Of a stretch of 64,000 nt of DNA, positions 1-8,445 are shown in pieces. Made by a program: the position numbers and the translations under genes. The DNA lies in contig NZ_KI421483.1 of the NCBI RefSeq assembly GCF_000472965.1, forward strand, positions 300,145 to 364,144, read 5' to 3'. Origin of the DNA: Bradyrhizobium murdochi (GTDB lineage Bacteria; Pseudomonadota; Alphaproteobacteria; Rhizobiales; Xanthobacteraceae). The notes under the pieces are model-generated. The model made no database searches and had not been told where the DNA came from. It worked only from the letters and a program-made list of their open reading frames with translations. The first letter of the stretch is position 1. Each line of letters opens with the position of its first letter.

Positions 1-9
1 TCTAGTTCT

Positions 10-146
10 ACTGCGTCATAACTTCTCAACCCTCATCCTGAGGAGCCCGCAGAGCGGGCGTCTCGAGGGATGTAGGCCACAGCAGCCGGGGCCTCATGGT
101 TCGAGACGCGCTTCGCGCTCCTCACCATGAGGGTTTATGACGCAGT
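10..146. repeat. Intergenic palindromic element
   Basis: The outer arms ACTGCGTCATAA (10-21) and TTATGACGCAGT (135-146) are exact reverse complements. Inside them AACCCTCAT and ATGAGGGTT also pair, followed by GC-rich inner hairpins. The element ends 4 bases before the stop codon of the TPR gene, so it could act as its transcription terminator. No coding sequence is credible here. Confidence 0.8.
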
Positions 147-150
147 GGGG

Positions 151-1020
151 CTAGTTGCCGCCGCGCACGCCATAACGCATGAAGTCGTCATCGATTCCGG
201 CCCGCAGCGTCTTCGCTGCGGAAATATCGGCATCGCCGCCAGCCTTGTCGCCGCTCTTGAGCCTGGCAAGCCCGCGCCCATAAAACGCACTCGCCAGCTT
301 GGAATCGAGGCGTAGCGCGGCACTGAAATCATTGATCGCCGCGCCGGCTTCCCCCATCTTCAAGTGAATCAGTCCGCGCGAATCATATGTGGCGGCGTCG
401 TTCGGCCATGACTGAAGCACCTTGTTGCAGTCCTCAAGCGCCGCCTGCAACGAGCCGAGGATGGCCCGGGTCCAGCAGCGTCCGCTCCAGGCAGCTTCCA
501 GATTGGGCTCAAGACGAATTGCCTCGTCGTAATCTCGCGCCGCGCGATCGTACTTGTGCTTTTTCAGGAGAACCCCGGCGCGGTTGACGAAAGCTCGGGC
601 GTAATTCGGGTTGAGTTTGATCGCTTCGTCAAGAGATTTGAGGGCGAGGTCGTATGCGCCTTTCCTCAAGTAAGCCGCGCCGCGGTTGTTGAAGGGTTTT
701 GCGTTAGTCGGATCGAGTTTGATCGATTGATCGAAATCCGGGAGAGCGCGGTCAACGTCCCCCGCTGCCGTATGGGCGTTGCCACGATTGTTATAGGCGA
801 TCGCAAGCGCCATCGTCGTACCCTGACCGGAGTCGATGAATGCCGTGCAACCATTGATCCGGACTGCAAACGACGTGCGATCCGACCCGTTGCATAGCTG
901 AATGTTTTCGAGATAGTCGCTCTTCTTGGGGGTCTGCGCGGCCGCCAGCGACGCCAGTAGCAGCAAGGCACAAGCAGGCGCGAGGCCCGGAATGACGCGC
1001 CGGCTCGCACTGCATTTCAT
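151..1020 (-). CDS. Exported tetratricopeptide-repeat protein
   Basis: 289 aa. The N-terminus has a basic start, a hydrophobic stretch (about residues 13-27) and an AAAQ-type cleavage site, so it is probably periplasmic. From about residue 70 onward there are roughly five 34-residue TPR units, with typical turns such as LDPTNAKPFNNRGAAYL and LNPNYARAFVNRAGVLL. The start is supported by GGAG upstream of the ATG. The last two units (FYGRGLARLKSGDKAGGDADI) closely resemble the C-terminal TPR part of the caspase-fold protein at 41679-43157, so the two are related. TPR domains bind proteins; the partner cannot be told. The next gene, a FecR-domain protein, lies about 100 bases upstream on the same strand and may share a transcript. 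Confidence 0.85.
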   Translation of the reverse strand: MKCSASRRVIPGLAPACALLLLASLAAAQTPKKSDYLENIQLCNGSDRTSFAVRINGCTAFIDSGQGTTMALAIAYNNRGNAHTAAGDVDRALPDFDQSIKLDPTNAKPFNNRGAAYLRKGAYDLALKSLDEAIKLNPNYARAFVNRAGVLLKKHKYDRAARDYDEAIRLEPNLEAAWSGRCWTRAILGSLQAALEDCNKVLQSWPNDAATYDSRGLIHLKMGEAGAAINDFSAALRLDSKLASAFYGRGLARLKSGDKAGGDADISAAKTLRAGIDDDFMRYGVRGGN

Positions 1021-1118
1021 ATCAGGCTCTCCGATCTTGGCACTGGCGAATGGGCGGGGTCCTCGATTTTAACTCCTGGACCTCGATGGCTGACAGCTCA
1101 CTCGCACAGCTAATGGAC

Positions 1119-1766
1119 CTAGCATCCCCGACAGATGTTCAGATTTGATTTTGGATACGGCTTTTCGTCGGGTTGCTGTACCGCTGACGCTGCCGGCTTT
1201 CGCGTGACCCTGCTTTTGCCTTCTTCAATGAGCGTCGAAAATCTGACTGTCCCATCATCCGAAATTTCGACGCGTGGCGTGGTGCCGCGAATGCCCATGG
1301 TCGCGACCGGGGTGTCGACTTTCATATCGCCGGTCTTCGCGACTTTGCCTGCGACAAAGGTGAAGGTTCCCTTGGTTAGACTGAACAAGGTCGCGTTGGA
1401 TTGACTATTTGGATCGTACACGAACTCGTTCAAAACCATGCGCGCGTTGTTCGACAGATTGAAGGACGTGCCGTCGGTGAAGTTGATGCCGACCCGACCG
1501 TCAGCGCCGGTCGCAACTGCATCGCCCTGATAGACGAGATCACCTACCTTCGCCTGACCAGCCTGACCTGAGGTGCTCGCCTGAATGACTGCCGCACTCG
1601 CACGTTCAATCGTGACCGAACCCGTGGCGACAACAACTTTCCCAATCGGCTTCGACGCGAAATCCTGAACGGCGGGCCTGACTTGCGCGTGAGCCGGCCC
1701 GGCGAAAAAGCCGGCTGTCGCCAGAACGAAGCCTGTCATCAATGCGGCAATCGCATGCGTGCACAT
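1119..1766 (-). CDS. FecR-domain periplasmic protein
   Basis: 215 aa. A signal peptide (hydrophobic residues about 5-24, GPAHAQ cleavage site) is followed by a FecR domain (about 45-185). Family hallmarks visible are the repeated GD/DG turns (VGDLVYQGDAVATGADGRVGI), then DGTSFNLS and the VDTPVATMGIRGTTPRVE segment. The length fits stand-alone FecR proteins of alphaproteobacteria, not the TonB-linked anti-sigma FecR with an N-terminal membrane anchor. The start has a strong AAAGGGGGG ribosome site 3 bases before the ATG. It faces away from the VCBS-repeat protein, and FecR-domain genes often accompany large secreted proteins; that link is inference. The C-terminal tail is proline/lysine rich and contains two cysteines. 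Confidence 0.8.
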   Translation of the reverse strand: MCTHAIAALMTGFVLATAGFFAGPAHAQVRPAVQDFASKPIGKVVVATGSVTIERASAAVIQASTSGQAGQAKVGDLVYQGDAVATGADGRVGINFTDGTSFNLSNNARMVLNEFVYDPNSQSNATLFSLTKGTFTFVAGKVAKTGDMKVDTPVATMGIRGTTPRVEISDDGTVRFSTLIEEGKSRVTRKPAASAVQQPDEKPYPKSNLNICRGC

Positions 1767-2064
1767 GATCCCCCCTTTCTGAGAAGATCCTGTCCGAGAG
1801 ACCGCTCACGGGGCTGTTTGAACCGCCGGTCAAGACGACCTTAGACCCGATGCCGGGGGAAGGCATCATCTACCGCTCGCTCAAAAGGATTACTCCTTTT
1901 GAGCCTACAGCCTAATGGCCATGGATTGGGCTAACCTTGAGTCAGGACATTTCGGCGGCTAGCCAGCGAGGGCTGGCCGCGCAAGATATTTTGACCTCAC
2001 GGGCTGGACATAACCAGACCCCACGACAAATCGCACGCGGCAAGTTGCAAACGGGGTTGGAGCC

Positions 2065-4638
2065 ATGCTCGTTGGGGCCCACGCCGAGGCCGGAGACGAA
2101 GGTAAGGCCGCTGCGGCCTCGCTTCACCAAGTTGTCGGCAACCATCAGACCGCCGCCGATTCCGGTACCCTCAGGCGTGCGACCCGCACTGCCGCTCAAG
2201 CCGCGGTCGGCGATCCGCAAACTCGGGCGCATGCCGGCAGGTTCGGCATGCTGTGGCTCACAGCACTGACGTTCTCGCTTATGAAGGAGGCCCGGGCCGC
2301 CGACCCTGACGTCACGTTCCTGGACGACGGCAACATCACATACAAGGACCTCGAGCATGGCGCATTCGAGCTGGTCACCAAGGAGGTGATCCCTCGACAC
2401 TTCCTCGTCGACGATCCCGGACAGACTATCATCCTGCGTTCGCAGGGGTCCACGATCAGCGTGACTCAGAGCACGAATTCCGCCGCGCGAATGGCTGAAT
2501 TACAAGCGGCCCAGCAGGAAGCGCTCGCCACCTACGAGAAGGGACTGGGGTCGACGGGATCAGGCACGCCTCCTCCCCTGGAGCGACTGCCGGTGCAACC
2601 GATCAATTTCATTGAGATTGATGATTCTGCCCCGGAGCAGGATTTGCCGGCTTTGCCCGCGGTGATCCTCGCATCAGCCCCGGAGATGATTATCGGACAG
2701 CTGCCGCCTCCCCCGCCGGTGCCGCCGACGCTGAATGCGGTGATCGGGCCGACCGAAATTGACACCTCGGTCTTTGACGTCTTCACCGCGTCAAGCGGCA
2801 CTTTCCTTGCCAGCAGTCCCAACAGTGCCGCGACACTGACCTTCGGTGTGAGCGGAGGAACAGCCGGCAGCACCGTACTCGACGGGACAACGTACAATGT
2901 ATCGAAGGCTGGCCCCTACGGCACGCTTTATGTCGACAGCATGACCGGCGCCTATACGTTCGTTCCGGATAATGACGCGATCAACGCGCTGACCGAACCC
3001 ACCACCACTGATTTCACTATTACCGTATTTGACGGGACGCTCTCGGCCAATCAAACCTTTACGATCGCCATCAACGGCACCAACGACGCGGCCATCGTCT
3101 CCGGCGCCACTGACGCCACGGTGATCGAGGCCAGCGGCCTCGCCAACGCATCACTCGGCGCGCCGAGCGCCAGCGGAACGCTCACCAGCATCGACGTCGA
3201 CAACGCGCCCAATACTTTCACTGCAGTCAGCACTCCGACCGCGAGCGCGGAGGGCTTCGGCACCTTCACGATGACGACGGCCGGCGTGTGGACCTACACC
3301 ATCGATGATTCCAGCAGCGCGGTCCAGGCCCTCAACGTCGGCGACACGCTGACCGACTCCTTCACGGTGACTACCATCGACGGCACCCCACAGGTGGTGA
3401 CGGTCATCATCAACGGCACCAACGATGCAGCGGTCATTTCCGGCACTACTACCGGCTCAGTGACCGAGGACGGTGGCACCAAGTGCGACTTGCCGACCAC
3501 GACCGGCACACTCACAGTTACCGATGTCGATAACGCGCCCGGTTTTGTGGCGGTCAACTGCCCGACAGCCAGCGATGCCGGCTACGGCACCTTCACGATG
3601 ACGGCAGACGGCGTGTGGACCTACACGCTCGACGACAGCAACTGCGCGGTGCAGGCACTTAATGTCGGAGACAAGCTGACAGACACTTTCAAGGTGACTT
3701 CCCTGGACGGCACTGTGCAGCTGGTGACGGTTACCATCAATGGCACCAACGACGCCGCCATCATTTGCGGAACCAAGGAAGGGTCGGTCATCGAGGCTGG
3801 CGGCGTGGCCAATTCGGTATCTTGTAAACCAACTGCGACCGGCACGCTCACCGACACCGACGTTGACAATACTCCCAACACCTTTGCGGCGATCGACTCG
3901 CCAAAGGCGAGCGCGGGTGGCTACGGCACCTTCACCATGACGTCGGATGGCGTCTGGACCTACACGCTCGATAACACCAATTGCGAAGTGCAAGCGCTCA
4001 ACGATTGCGACACGCTAACCGACTGCTTTACAGTGACCACCATCGACGGCACCCCGCAGGTGGTGACAATCACCATCAACGGCGCCAACGACGCCGCCGT
4101 CATTTGTGGCGCCACGACCGGCTCAGTAACCGAAGCTGGCGCTTGCACATATGGTACGCCGTTCGCCACCGGCACGCTCACCGATACCGACGTCGACAAC
4201 ACGCCCAACACCTTCACGGCAGTGTGCTCGCCGATGGCGAGCAATGCCGGCTATGGCACCTTCACGATGACGGCGGATGGCGTCTGGACCTACGAGCTCG
4301 GCAACGCCAATTGCGAAGTGCAGGCGCTCAACGACTGCGACACGCTGACCGACACCTTCACGGTGACCACCATCGACGACACCGCACAGGTGGTGACAAT
4401 CACCATCAACGGCGCCAACGACACGTTCCACTTCAAGGACAATATGTCCGACGTCAGCACTTCGGGTGTCATCGACCTTGCAGAGAGCGCCCCGGCGTCA
4501 ATCAGTTCCCAGGAAGACGCTGCAGGACCGCCAGCGATTTCAGAGGCAGCCAATACGATCGACTCGTCCGACAGTTTCGTTTGGAATCAGCCGGGCAACG
4601 CTGTCACTACCCACGCGCCCCAGGATCTGATCGTGTGA
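2065..4638 (+). CDS. VCBS-repeat secreted protein with cysteine-rich repeats
   Basis: Up to 857 aa. The start is uncertain: ATG 2065 has GGAG only 2 bases upstream; ATG 2248 or 2281 would give a signal-like MLWLTALTFSLMKEARAADP start. If the later start is right, 1767-2247 is gene-free and shows nothing else. The N-terminal part (to about residue 240) has a beta region and a proline-rich linker. Then come about five VCBS repeats of 90-100 aa, each with GYGTFTMTADGVWTYTLD, VQALNVGDTLTD and VTVTINGTNDAA elements. Such proteins are usually large adhesins exported by type I secretion; no secretion genes are nearby. All 13 cysteines lie in the last three repeats, mostly where repeat 1 has Ser or Gly. 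The acidic, serine-rich C-terminus would fit an uncleaved type I signal. Confidence 0.8.
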   Translation: MLVGAHAEAGDEGKAAAASLHQVVGNHQTAADSGTLRRATRTAAQAAVGDPQTRAHAGRFGMLWLTALTFSLMKEARAADPDVTFLDDGNITYKDLEHGAFELVTKEVIPRHFLVDDPGQTIILRSQGSTISVTQSTNSAARMAELQAAQQEALATYEKGLGSTGSGTPPPLERLPVQPINFIEIDDSAPEQDLPALPAVILASAPEMIIGQLPPPPPVPPTLNAVIGPTEIDTSVFDVFTASSGTFLASSPNSAATLTFGVSGGTAGSTVLDGTTYNVSKAGPYGTLYVDSMTGAYTFVPDNDAINALTEPTTTDFTITVFDGTLSANQTFTIAINGTNDAAIVSGATDATVIEASGLANASLGAPSASGTLTSIDVDNAPNTFTAVSTPTASAEGFGTFTMTTAGVWTYTIDDSSSAVQALNVGDTLTDSFTVTTIDGTPQVVTVIINGTNDAAVISGTTTGSVTEDGGTKCDLPTTTGTLTVTDVDNAPGFVAVNCPTASDAGYGTFTMTADGVWTYTLDDSNCAVQALNVGDKLTDTFKVTSLDGTVQLVTVTINGTNDAAIICGTKEGSVIEAGGVANSVSCKPTATGTLTDTDVDNTPNTFAAIDSPKASAGGYGTFTMTSDGVWTYTLDNTNCEVQALNDCDTLTDCFTVTTIDGTPQVVTITINGANDAAVICGATTGSVTEAGACTYGTPFATGTLTDTDVDNTPNTFTAVCSPMASNAGYGTFTMTADGVWTYELGNANCEVQALNDCDTLTDTFTVTTIDDTAQVVTITINGANDTFHFKDNMSDVSTSGVIDLAESAPASISSQEDAAGPPAISEAANTIDSSDSFVWNQPGNAVTTHAPQDLIV

Positions 4639-4687
4639 CGGAGTGGCGCCGATTGCAGCGCCGCCATTTCCGTATCTCACGCGGCGC

Positions 4688-5680
4688 TCACTTCGCTTCG
4701 CTCGCCTTGATTCCCGAGCTTTCAACGAGCTTGGCCACACGCGTTAGATCGCTGGCGAACAGGCGCGCGTGCGCCTCGGGCGACAGCTCGTTTTCGGGAA
4801 ACGGCAAGGTACCGAGCTGCTTCAGTTTCTCCAGCAGCGTCGGGTCGGCCAGTGCTGCACGGAGCGCTGAATTCAGCGCGCCGATGGTCTCCTTGGGCGT
4901 GCCCTTCGCGACGTACAGTCCATGCCACATCGAGTAGCTGACCTCGGGCATGCCAAGCTCGGCGGTGGTCGGCACGTCCTTCAATTGTTCGAGCCGCTCC
5001 GGCGAGGTGATGGCGATGCCGTGCAGCGTTCCGGCCTGGATCTGCGGCAGCGCGTTGGTTACCTGATCCCACAAAAGATCTATCTGCCCCGCCAGCAGAT
5101 CGGATATGGCCGGCGCCGATCCGCGATAGGCCGCGACCGTGGGCTTGAAGCCGAGCACATTGCCCATCATCACGGCGCACAAATGACTGTTGGTCCCGAG
5201 GCCGCCATGCGCGAAGTTCGCCTTGTCGCGTTGCGCCTTGATCCAGTCCACAAAGTCCTTCGGCCCCGCGCCGGGGATCGACTTGCGGCCAATTAGAACC
5301 ATCGGCGCGTTGTTGACGAGGCCGACCGGCTCAAACGCCGTTTTGGTATCATAGCGCAGGTTGGTGAACAGGCTGGGAGCCGCAAGCAGCGCGACGTGAT
5401 TGATGAGGATCGTGGTGCCGTCAGGCGCCGATCGGGCCACGCGATCATTGGCCAGCGTGCTGCCGCCTCCGACCACGTTCTCGATAATGACGGTCTGGCC
5501 GAGCGTGCGCGACATCCGCTCGCCGATCAGACGCGCGACGGTGTCGGTGCCGCCGCCCGCCGCAAAGGGCACCACCAGTGTCACCGTCTTGGCGGACGAT
5601 TGCGCGTGCGCCTGTGGCGAGAGTGCCGCAACCAGCAGGCCGAGGCTCATGATTACACGTCTGAAGGGTAAATCGATCAC
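4688..5680 (-). CDS. Bug-family tripartite tricarboxylate transporter receptor
   Basis: 330 aa from the chosen GTG start at 5680, preceded by GGGAGG with 8-base spacing; an in-frame ATG at 5701 has a poor ribosome site. The N-terminus VIDLPFRRVIMSLGLLVAAL with AHAQ is a good signal peptide. The family signature follows: VTLVVPFAAGGGTDTVARLI, then FEPVGLVNNAPMVL, FAHGGLGTNSHL and DLLWDQVTNALPQIQAG. Bug receptors bind small carboxylates in the periplasm and work with TctAB permeases, which are absent here, as is common for orphan Bug genes. It is divergent from the galactonate-type genes, so its ligand may be a sugar acid; that is inference from position only. Confidence 0.88.
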   Translation of the reverse strand: MIDLPFRRVIMSLGLLVAALSPQAHAQSSAKTVTLVVPFAAGGGTDTVARLIGERMSRTLGQTVIIENVVGGGSTLANDRVARSAPDGTTILINHVALLAAPSLFTNLRYDTKTAFEPVGLVNNAPMVLIGRKSIPGAGPKDFVDWIKAQRDKANFAHGGLGTNSHLCAVMMGNVLGFKPTVAAYRGSAPAISDLLAGQIDLLWDQVTNALPQIQAGTLHGIAITSPERLEQLKDVPTTAELGMPEVSYSMWHGLYVAKGTPKETIGALNSALRAALADPTLLEKLKQLGTLPFPENELSPEAHARLFASDLTRVAKLVESSGIKASEAK

Positions 5681-5825
5681 GACGGCGTCCTCCCAAGTCA
5701 TTCTTTTTGTTGTGATGCCGCGTTGTCGCGGACGTGTGCTCATTGGCAAAGCCACGCCGCAGCAACGGCCTGGCTCCGCATGACCTCGGATCATGCTGAT
5801 TGCGCTTCCGCAAATCAAATGGAAA

Positions 5826-5840
5826 GCGAGCGTAGCTCGC
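5826..5840. promoter_or_regulatory. Inverted repeat between Bug receptor and dgoK
   Basis: GCGAGC-GTA-GCTCGC is a perfect 6-base inverted repeat in the 219-base divergent intergenic region, 60 bases before the dgoK ATG. It could be an operator or a chance hairpin. No regulator gene is adjacent. Confidence 0.3.
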
Positions 5841-5899
5841 CGGCAGATTGGCGTGATACCATGTCCTCAAGGCGCAGATGGCATCAGGACGGATTTGAA

Positions 5900-6811
5900 A
5901 TGAGCGAGGCTGCATATGTTGCGGTCGATTGGGGCACGAGCAGTTTTCGGCTTTGGCTGGTCGACCGGACCGGCAACGTGCTGGGGGAGCGGCGCAGCCA
6001 CGAGGGCATGATGGCTGCAGGCAAGCTTGGCTTCGCAACCGTGCTGCGATCGCATCTGGAAGCCGTCGGCGCCGCGGACGGGCTGCCTGTTGTCATCTGC
6101 GGCATGGCCGGCGCCCGGCAGGGGTGGATCGAAGCCGGATATGTCGAGACGCCGGCGCGGCTCGCATCGCTCCTGAAGCAGGCCGTCGTGGTGCCAGGAC
6201 AGGACCGTGACATCCGCATCCTCCCGGGAATAGCGCAACGAGACCCCAAGGCGCCGGACGTCATGCGGGGCGAGGAGACACAGTTGCTCGGTGCCTTGGG
6301 CGTCGATGCGGCTGACGAGGCGCTTGTCTGCATGCCGGGCACCCATTCGAAATGGGTCAGGGCGAAGGGCGGCACCGTCGAGCGCTTCGCCACGTTCATG
6401 ACGGGCGAGCTGTTCGACGTCGTGTCGCGCGAAACGATCCTGTCCCACGCGGTGGCCGGCGCCGATGAAGCCGAAGATGTCGACGCATTCAAGTCGGCAG
6501 TCATTGCCGCCTTTGAGGCGCCAGCGTTCGCTGCCAATCTGTTGTTCCAGGTGCGATCGGGTCAGCTCCTCTATGGCGGCAAGCCATCCTCGGCCCGCGA
6601 AAAAATATCGGGCACGCTCATTGGCCTTGAACTGGCGGCGGGGCTCGCCGAAGCGCCCAAGGCGGGCATCACGCTAGTGGCGTCAGGAAGGCTCCAGATG
6701 CTTTACCAATTGGCGTTTGATACGGTTTCCGTTCCCGTCCGATCAATCGGTGCCGAGGATGCGGTCCGTCGCGGCCTTGCAATGGCCGCTCACTCGATTT
6801 GGAACGTATGA
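5900..6811 (+). CDS. dgoK: 2-dehydro-3-deoxygalactonokinase
   Basis: 303 aa. It phosphorylates 2-keto-3-deoxygalactonate to the 6-phosphate in the De Ley-Doudoroff route for D-galactonate or galactose. The N-terminal phosphate loop VAVDWGTSSFRLWLVD and the following GERRSHEGMM are typical of DgoK, as are VICGMAGARQGWIEAGY, GEETQLLGAL and CMPGTHSKWV. The start is the ATG before SEAAYVAVDWG, which removes a long non-homologous extension; family length is about 300. Its stop overlaps an in-frame ATG of the aldolase region (ATGA at 6808), showing translational coupling with the next gene. Confidence 0.93.
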   Translation: MSEAAYVAVDWGTSSFRLWLVDRTGNVLGERRSHEGMMAAGKLGFATVLRSHLEAVGAADGLPVVICGMAGARQGWIEAGYVETPARLASLLKQAVVVPGQDRDIRILPGIAQRDPKAPDVMRGEETQLLGALGVDAADEALVCMPGTHSKWVRAKGGTVERFATFMTGELFDVVSRETILSHAVAGADEAEDVDAFKSAVIAAFEAPAFAANLLFQVRSGQLLYGGKPSSAREKISGTLIGLELAAGLAEAPKAGITLVASGRLQMLYQLAFDTVSVPVRSIGAEDAVRRGLAMAAHSIWNV

Positions 6812-6822
6812 AGGATCAGACG

Positions 6823-7458
6823 ATGAGCGTTGTCCCATTTCCCCCGATGAAGCGTCCGCTGGTCGCGATCCTGCGCGGCGTGAGACCCGAAGAGGCGGAG
6901 GATATCGTCAGCGTGCTGATCGACAGCGGCATGACGGCGATCGAGATCCCGCTCAACTCGCCGGAGCCGTTCCGCTCCATCGAGATCGCCGTCAGGAAGG
7001 CGTCCGCCGGAATCCTGGTTGGGGCTGGCACGGTCTTGACGCTGGACGATGTCGCCCGGCTCCACGACGTCGGTGGCCGGCTTCTCGTAACTCCCAACGT
7101 CGACCCTGAAATCATTGCCAGCGCGCGGGCACGCGGCATGGTCACGATGCCCGGCGTCTTTACCCCGACGGAGGCGCTGCTTGCCGCCAAGGCTGGCGCC
7201 TCAAGCCTCAAATTCTTTCCCGCGAGCGTGCTTGGCGCGGCGGGCATCACCGCGATCCGCGCTGTTCTCCCCGCGGACCTGATGATCGCCGCCGTCGGCG
7301 GCGTCTCCGACAAGAACTTCGTGGATTACACGAAGGCCGGCATTCTGGCGTTCGGCCTCGGCAGCAGCCTCTACAAGCCTGGCATGACGGCGGCGGAAGT
7401 AGCCGCGCGCGCCAAGGCAACGATTGAGGCGTATGACTTGGCTGTTCAACAGCGGTAG
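6823..7458 (+). CDS. dgoA: 2-dehydro-3-deoxy-6-phosphogalactonate aldolase
   Basis: 211 aa from ATG 6823, which has AAGGA 7 bases upstream; an earlier ATG at 6808 overlaps the dgoK stop and is possible. A class I (Schiff base) TIM-barrel aldolase of the KDPG/KDPGal family: LVAILRGVRP, the catalytic-base region AIEIPLNSPEP, GAGTVLT, LVTPNVDPEII, and the lysine in ASSLKFFPAS that forms the Schiff base. It splits the DgoK product into pyruvate and glyceraldehyde-3-phosphate. The NSPEP sequence and its partner kinase point to the galactonate rather than the gluconate enzyme. Confidence 0.92.
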   Translation: MSVVPFPPMKRPLVAILRGVRPEEAEDIVSVLIDSGMTAIEIPLNSPEPFRSIEIAVRKASAGILVGAGTVLTLDDVARLHDVGGRLLVTPNVDPEIIASARARGMVTMPGVFTPTEALLAAKAGASSLKFFPASVLGAAGITAIRAVLPADLMIAAVGGVSDKNFVDYTKAGILAFGLGSSLYKPGMTAAEVAARAKATIEAYDLAVQQR

Positions 7459-7522
7459 GACCGGCCCGCCGTCGCTTGCCCTCCGTCGCGCGTATGCCGC
7501 GCCGAAGCGCACGCGAAGGCGG

Positions 7523-7536
7523 ATGGCGGAGAGAGT
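7523..7536 (+). repeat. Short copy of tRNA-Ser 3' end
   Basis: ATGGCGGAGAGAGT is identical to 14 bases (17215-17228) covering the CCA end and 3' acceptor strand of the tRNA-Ser gene, in the same orientation. The following bases differ. It may be an old attachment-site scar or chance. Confidence 0.4.
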
Positions 7537-7642
7537 TACCTGGAATCCAACGTTCTCCATCTGCGGTCGGGTACCCGCCCCGGCGCGGACCGTGCTGGCG
7601 AAACGTGTGAGTTCGAAAAGTGCCCAGGACCAGACATTCGAC

Positions 7643-7667
7643 CCCTGCGGGCGGCTAACCCGCAGGG
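7643..7667. terminator. Hairpin downstream of dgoKA
   Basis: CCCTGCGGG and CCCGCAGGG form a perfect 9-base stem with a 7-base loop, followed by a moderately T-rich tract (ACTTCTGTGCATTTGTTTG). A plausible terminator for dgoKA, although it lies 185 bases after the stop and lacks a clean T run. Confidence 0.5.
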
Positions 7668-7863
7668 ACTTCTGTGCATTTGTTTGTCGCCGTGGAATTG
7701 CTTTTCTGCCTAATTGTGCATCGCAATCCTGAACCGATCGCCGCGGCCATTCATCCGCTGGCACCCAGACGGCCGCTAAGCTAGCATTGGGATCATTTGA
7801 ATGGAGCGGTGGCGCGCACTCCTATAGGGAAGTCCAAGGCGGGCGCCGTCTGGGCATACTGCA

Positions 7864-8439
7864 ATGGCCAACATATCTGCTTCGCCAAAGCCCATGCCAC
7901 CCCGCGGCTATTTGGCCGTCATCCGTAGCATCGACAAGTTCACGGAATTGACCGGGTACCTCTTCGTCCTCTCGATCATTCCCCTGATCTGCGCCAATGT
8001 GGTCGAGGTTTTTGCCCGCTACGTCCTGGGGGATCCCACGGTGTGGGCCCTGGATGTGACGACGATGTCCTACGCGACCTTGTTCATGCTGGGCTCGGCA
8101 TTGGCGCTCCTGAAGGGCGCTCACATCCGAACCGATGTACTGTGGGAGGCATTCTCGGATCGCACGAAAGGCATGATCGACAGCTTGGCGTTCCTGCTGT
8201 TCTTCCTGCCGACAATGGTCGTACTGTTCTTCCTCTCGATAGACGATTTCCTGTACTCGCTCTCGATCGACGAACGCGGAAGCTCCGGCGCGTGGACGCC
8301 GGTCCTGTGGCCGCTGCGCGGGGTTATTCCGCTGACGGCCTTCATGCTGTTCTTGCAGGGTATCTCGGAGCTGATGAAGAGCCTCTGGGCCTGGCGAACC
8401 GGCGCATTCTTGGCCAGGCACGAGAAGATCGAGGTCTGA
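7864..8439 (+). CDS. dctQ: TRAP transporter small permease (DctQ)
   Basis: 191 aa. A DctQ-type membrane protein with four hydrophobic segments (about residues 35-60, 70-95, 110-135 and 150-175), including VFARYVLGDPTVWALDVTTM, which matches the conserved family segment after TM1. It forms the membrane complex with DctM to import organic acids using a sodium or proton gradient. The next gene begins 6 bases after the stop. The ribosome site before ATG 7864 is weak. Confidence 0.9.
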   Translation: MANISASPKPMPPRGYLAVIRSIDKFTELTGYLFVLSIIPLICANVVEVFARYVLGDPTVWALDVTTMSYATLFMLGSALALLKGAHIRTDVLWEAFSDRTKGMIDSLAFLLFFLPTMVVLFFLSIDDFLYSLSIDERGSSGAWTPVLWPLRGVIPLTAFMLFLQGISELMKSLWAWRTGAFLARHEKIEV

Positions 8440-8445
8440 ACAACC

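Larger units (their letters stand above)
7459..7863. other. Gene-free spacer before TRAP genes
   Basis: About 405 bases with no credible gene. It contains a tRNA-Ser 3'-end-like 14-mer (7523-7536) and a strong hairpin (7643-7667). The short open frames here have no recognisable protein features. A promoter for the TRAP genes presumably lies in the right half; I do not see a clear consensus. Confidence 0.6.

Noticed and set aside
2200..4430. Several minus-strand frames in the VCBS gene
   Set aside because: They mirror the repeats of the plus-strand protein and have no ribosome sites.
7424..7732. Open frame of about 100 codons after the aldolase gene
   Set aside because: It starts inside the aldolase gene, has no ribosome site, reads through a hairpin and has a random-looking composition.
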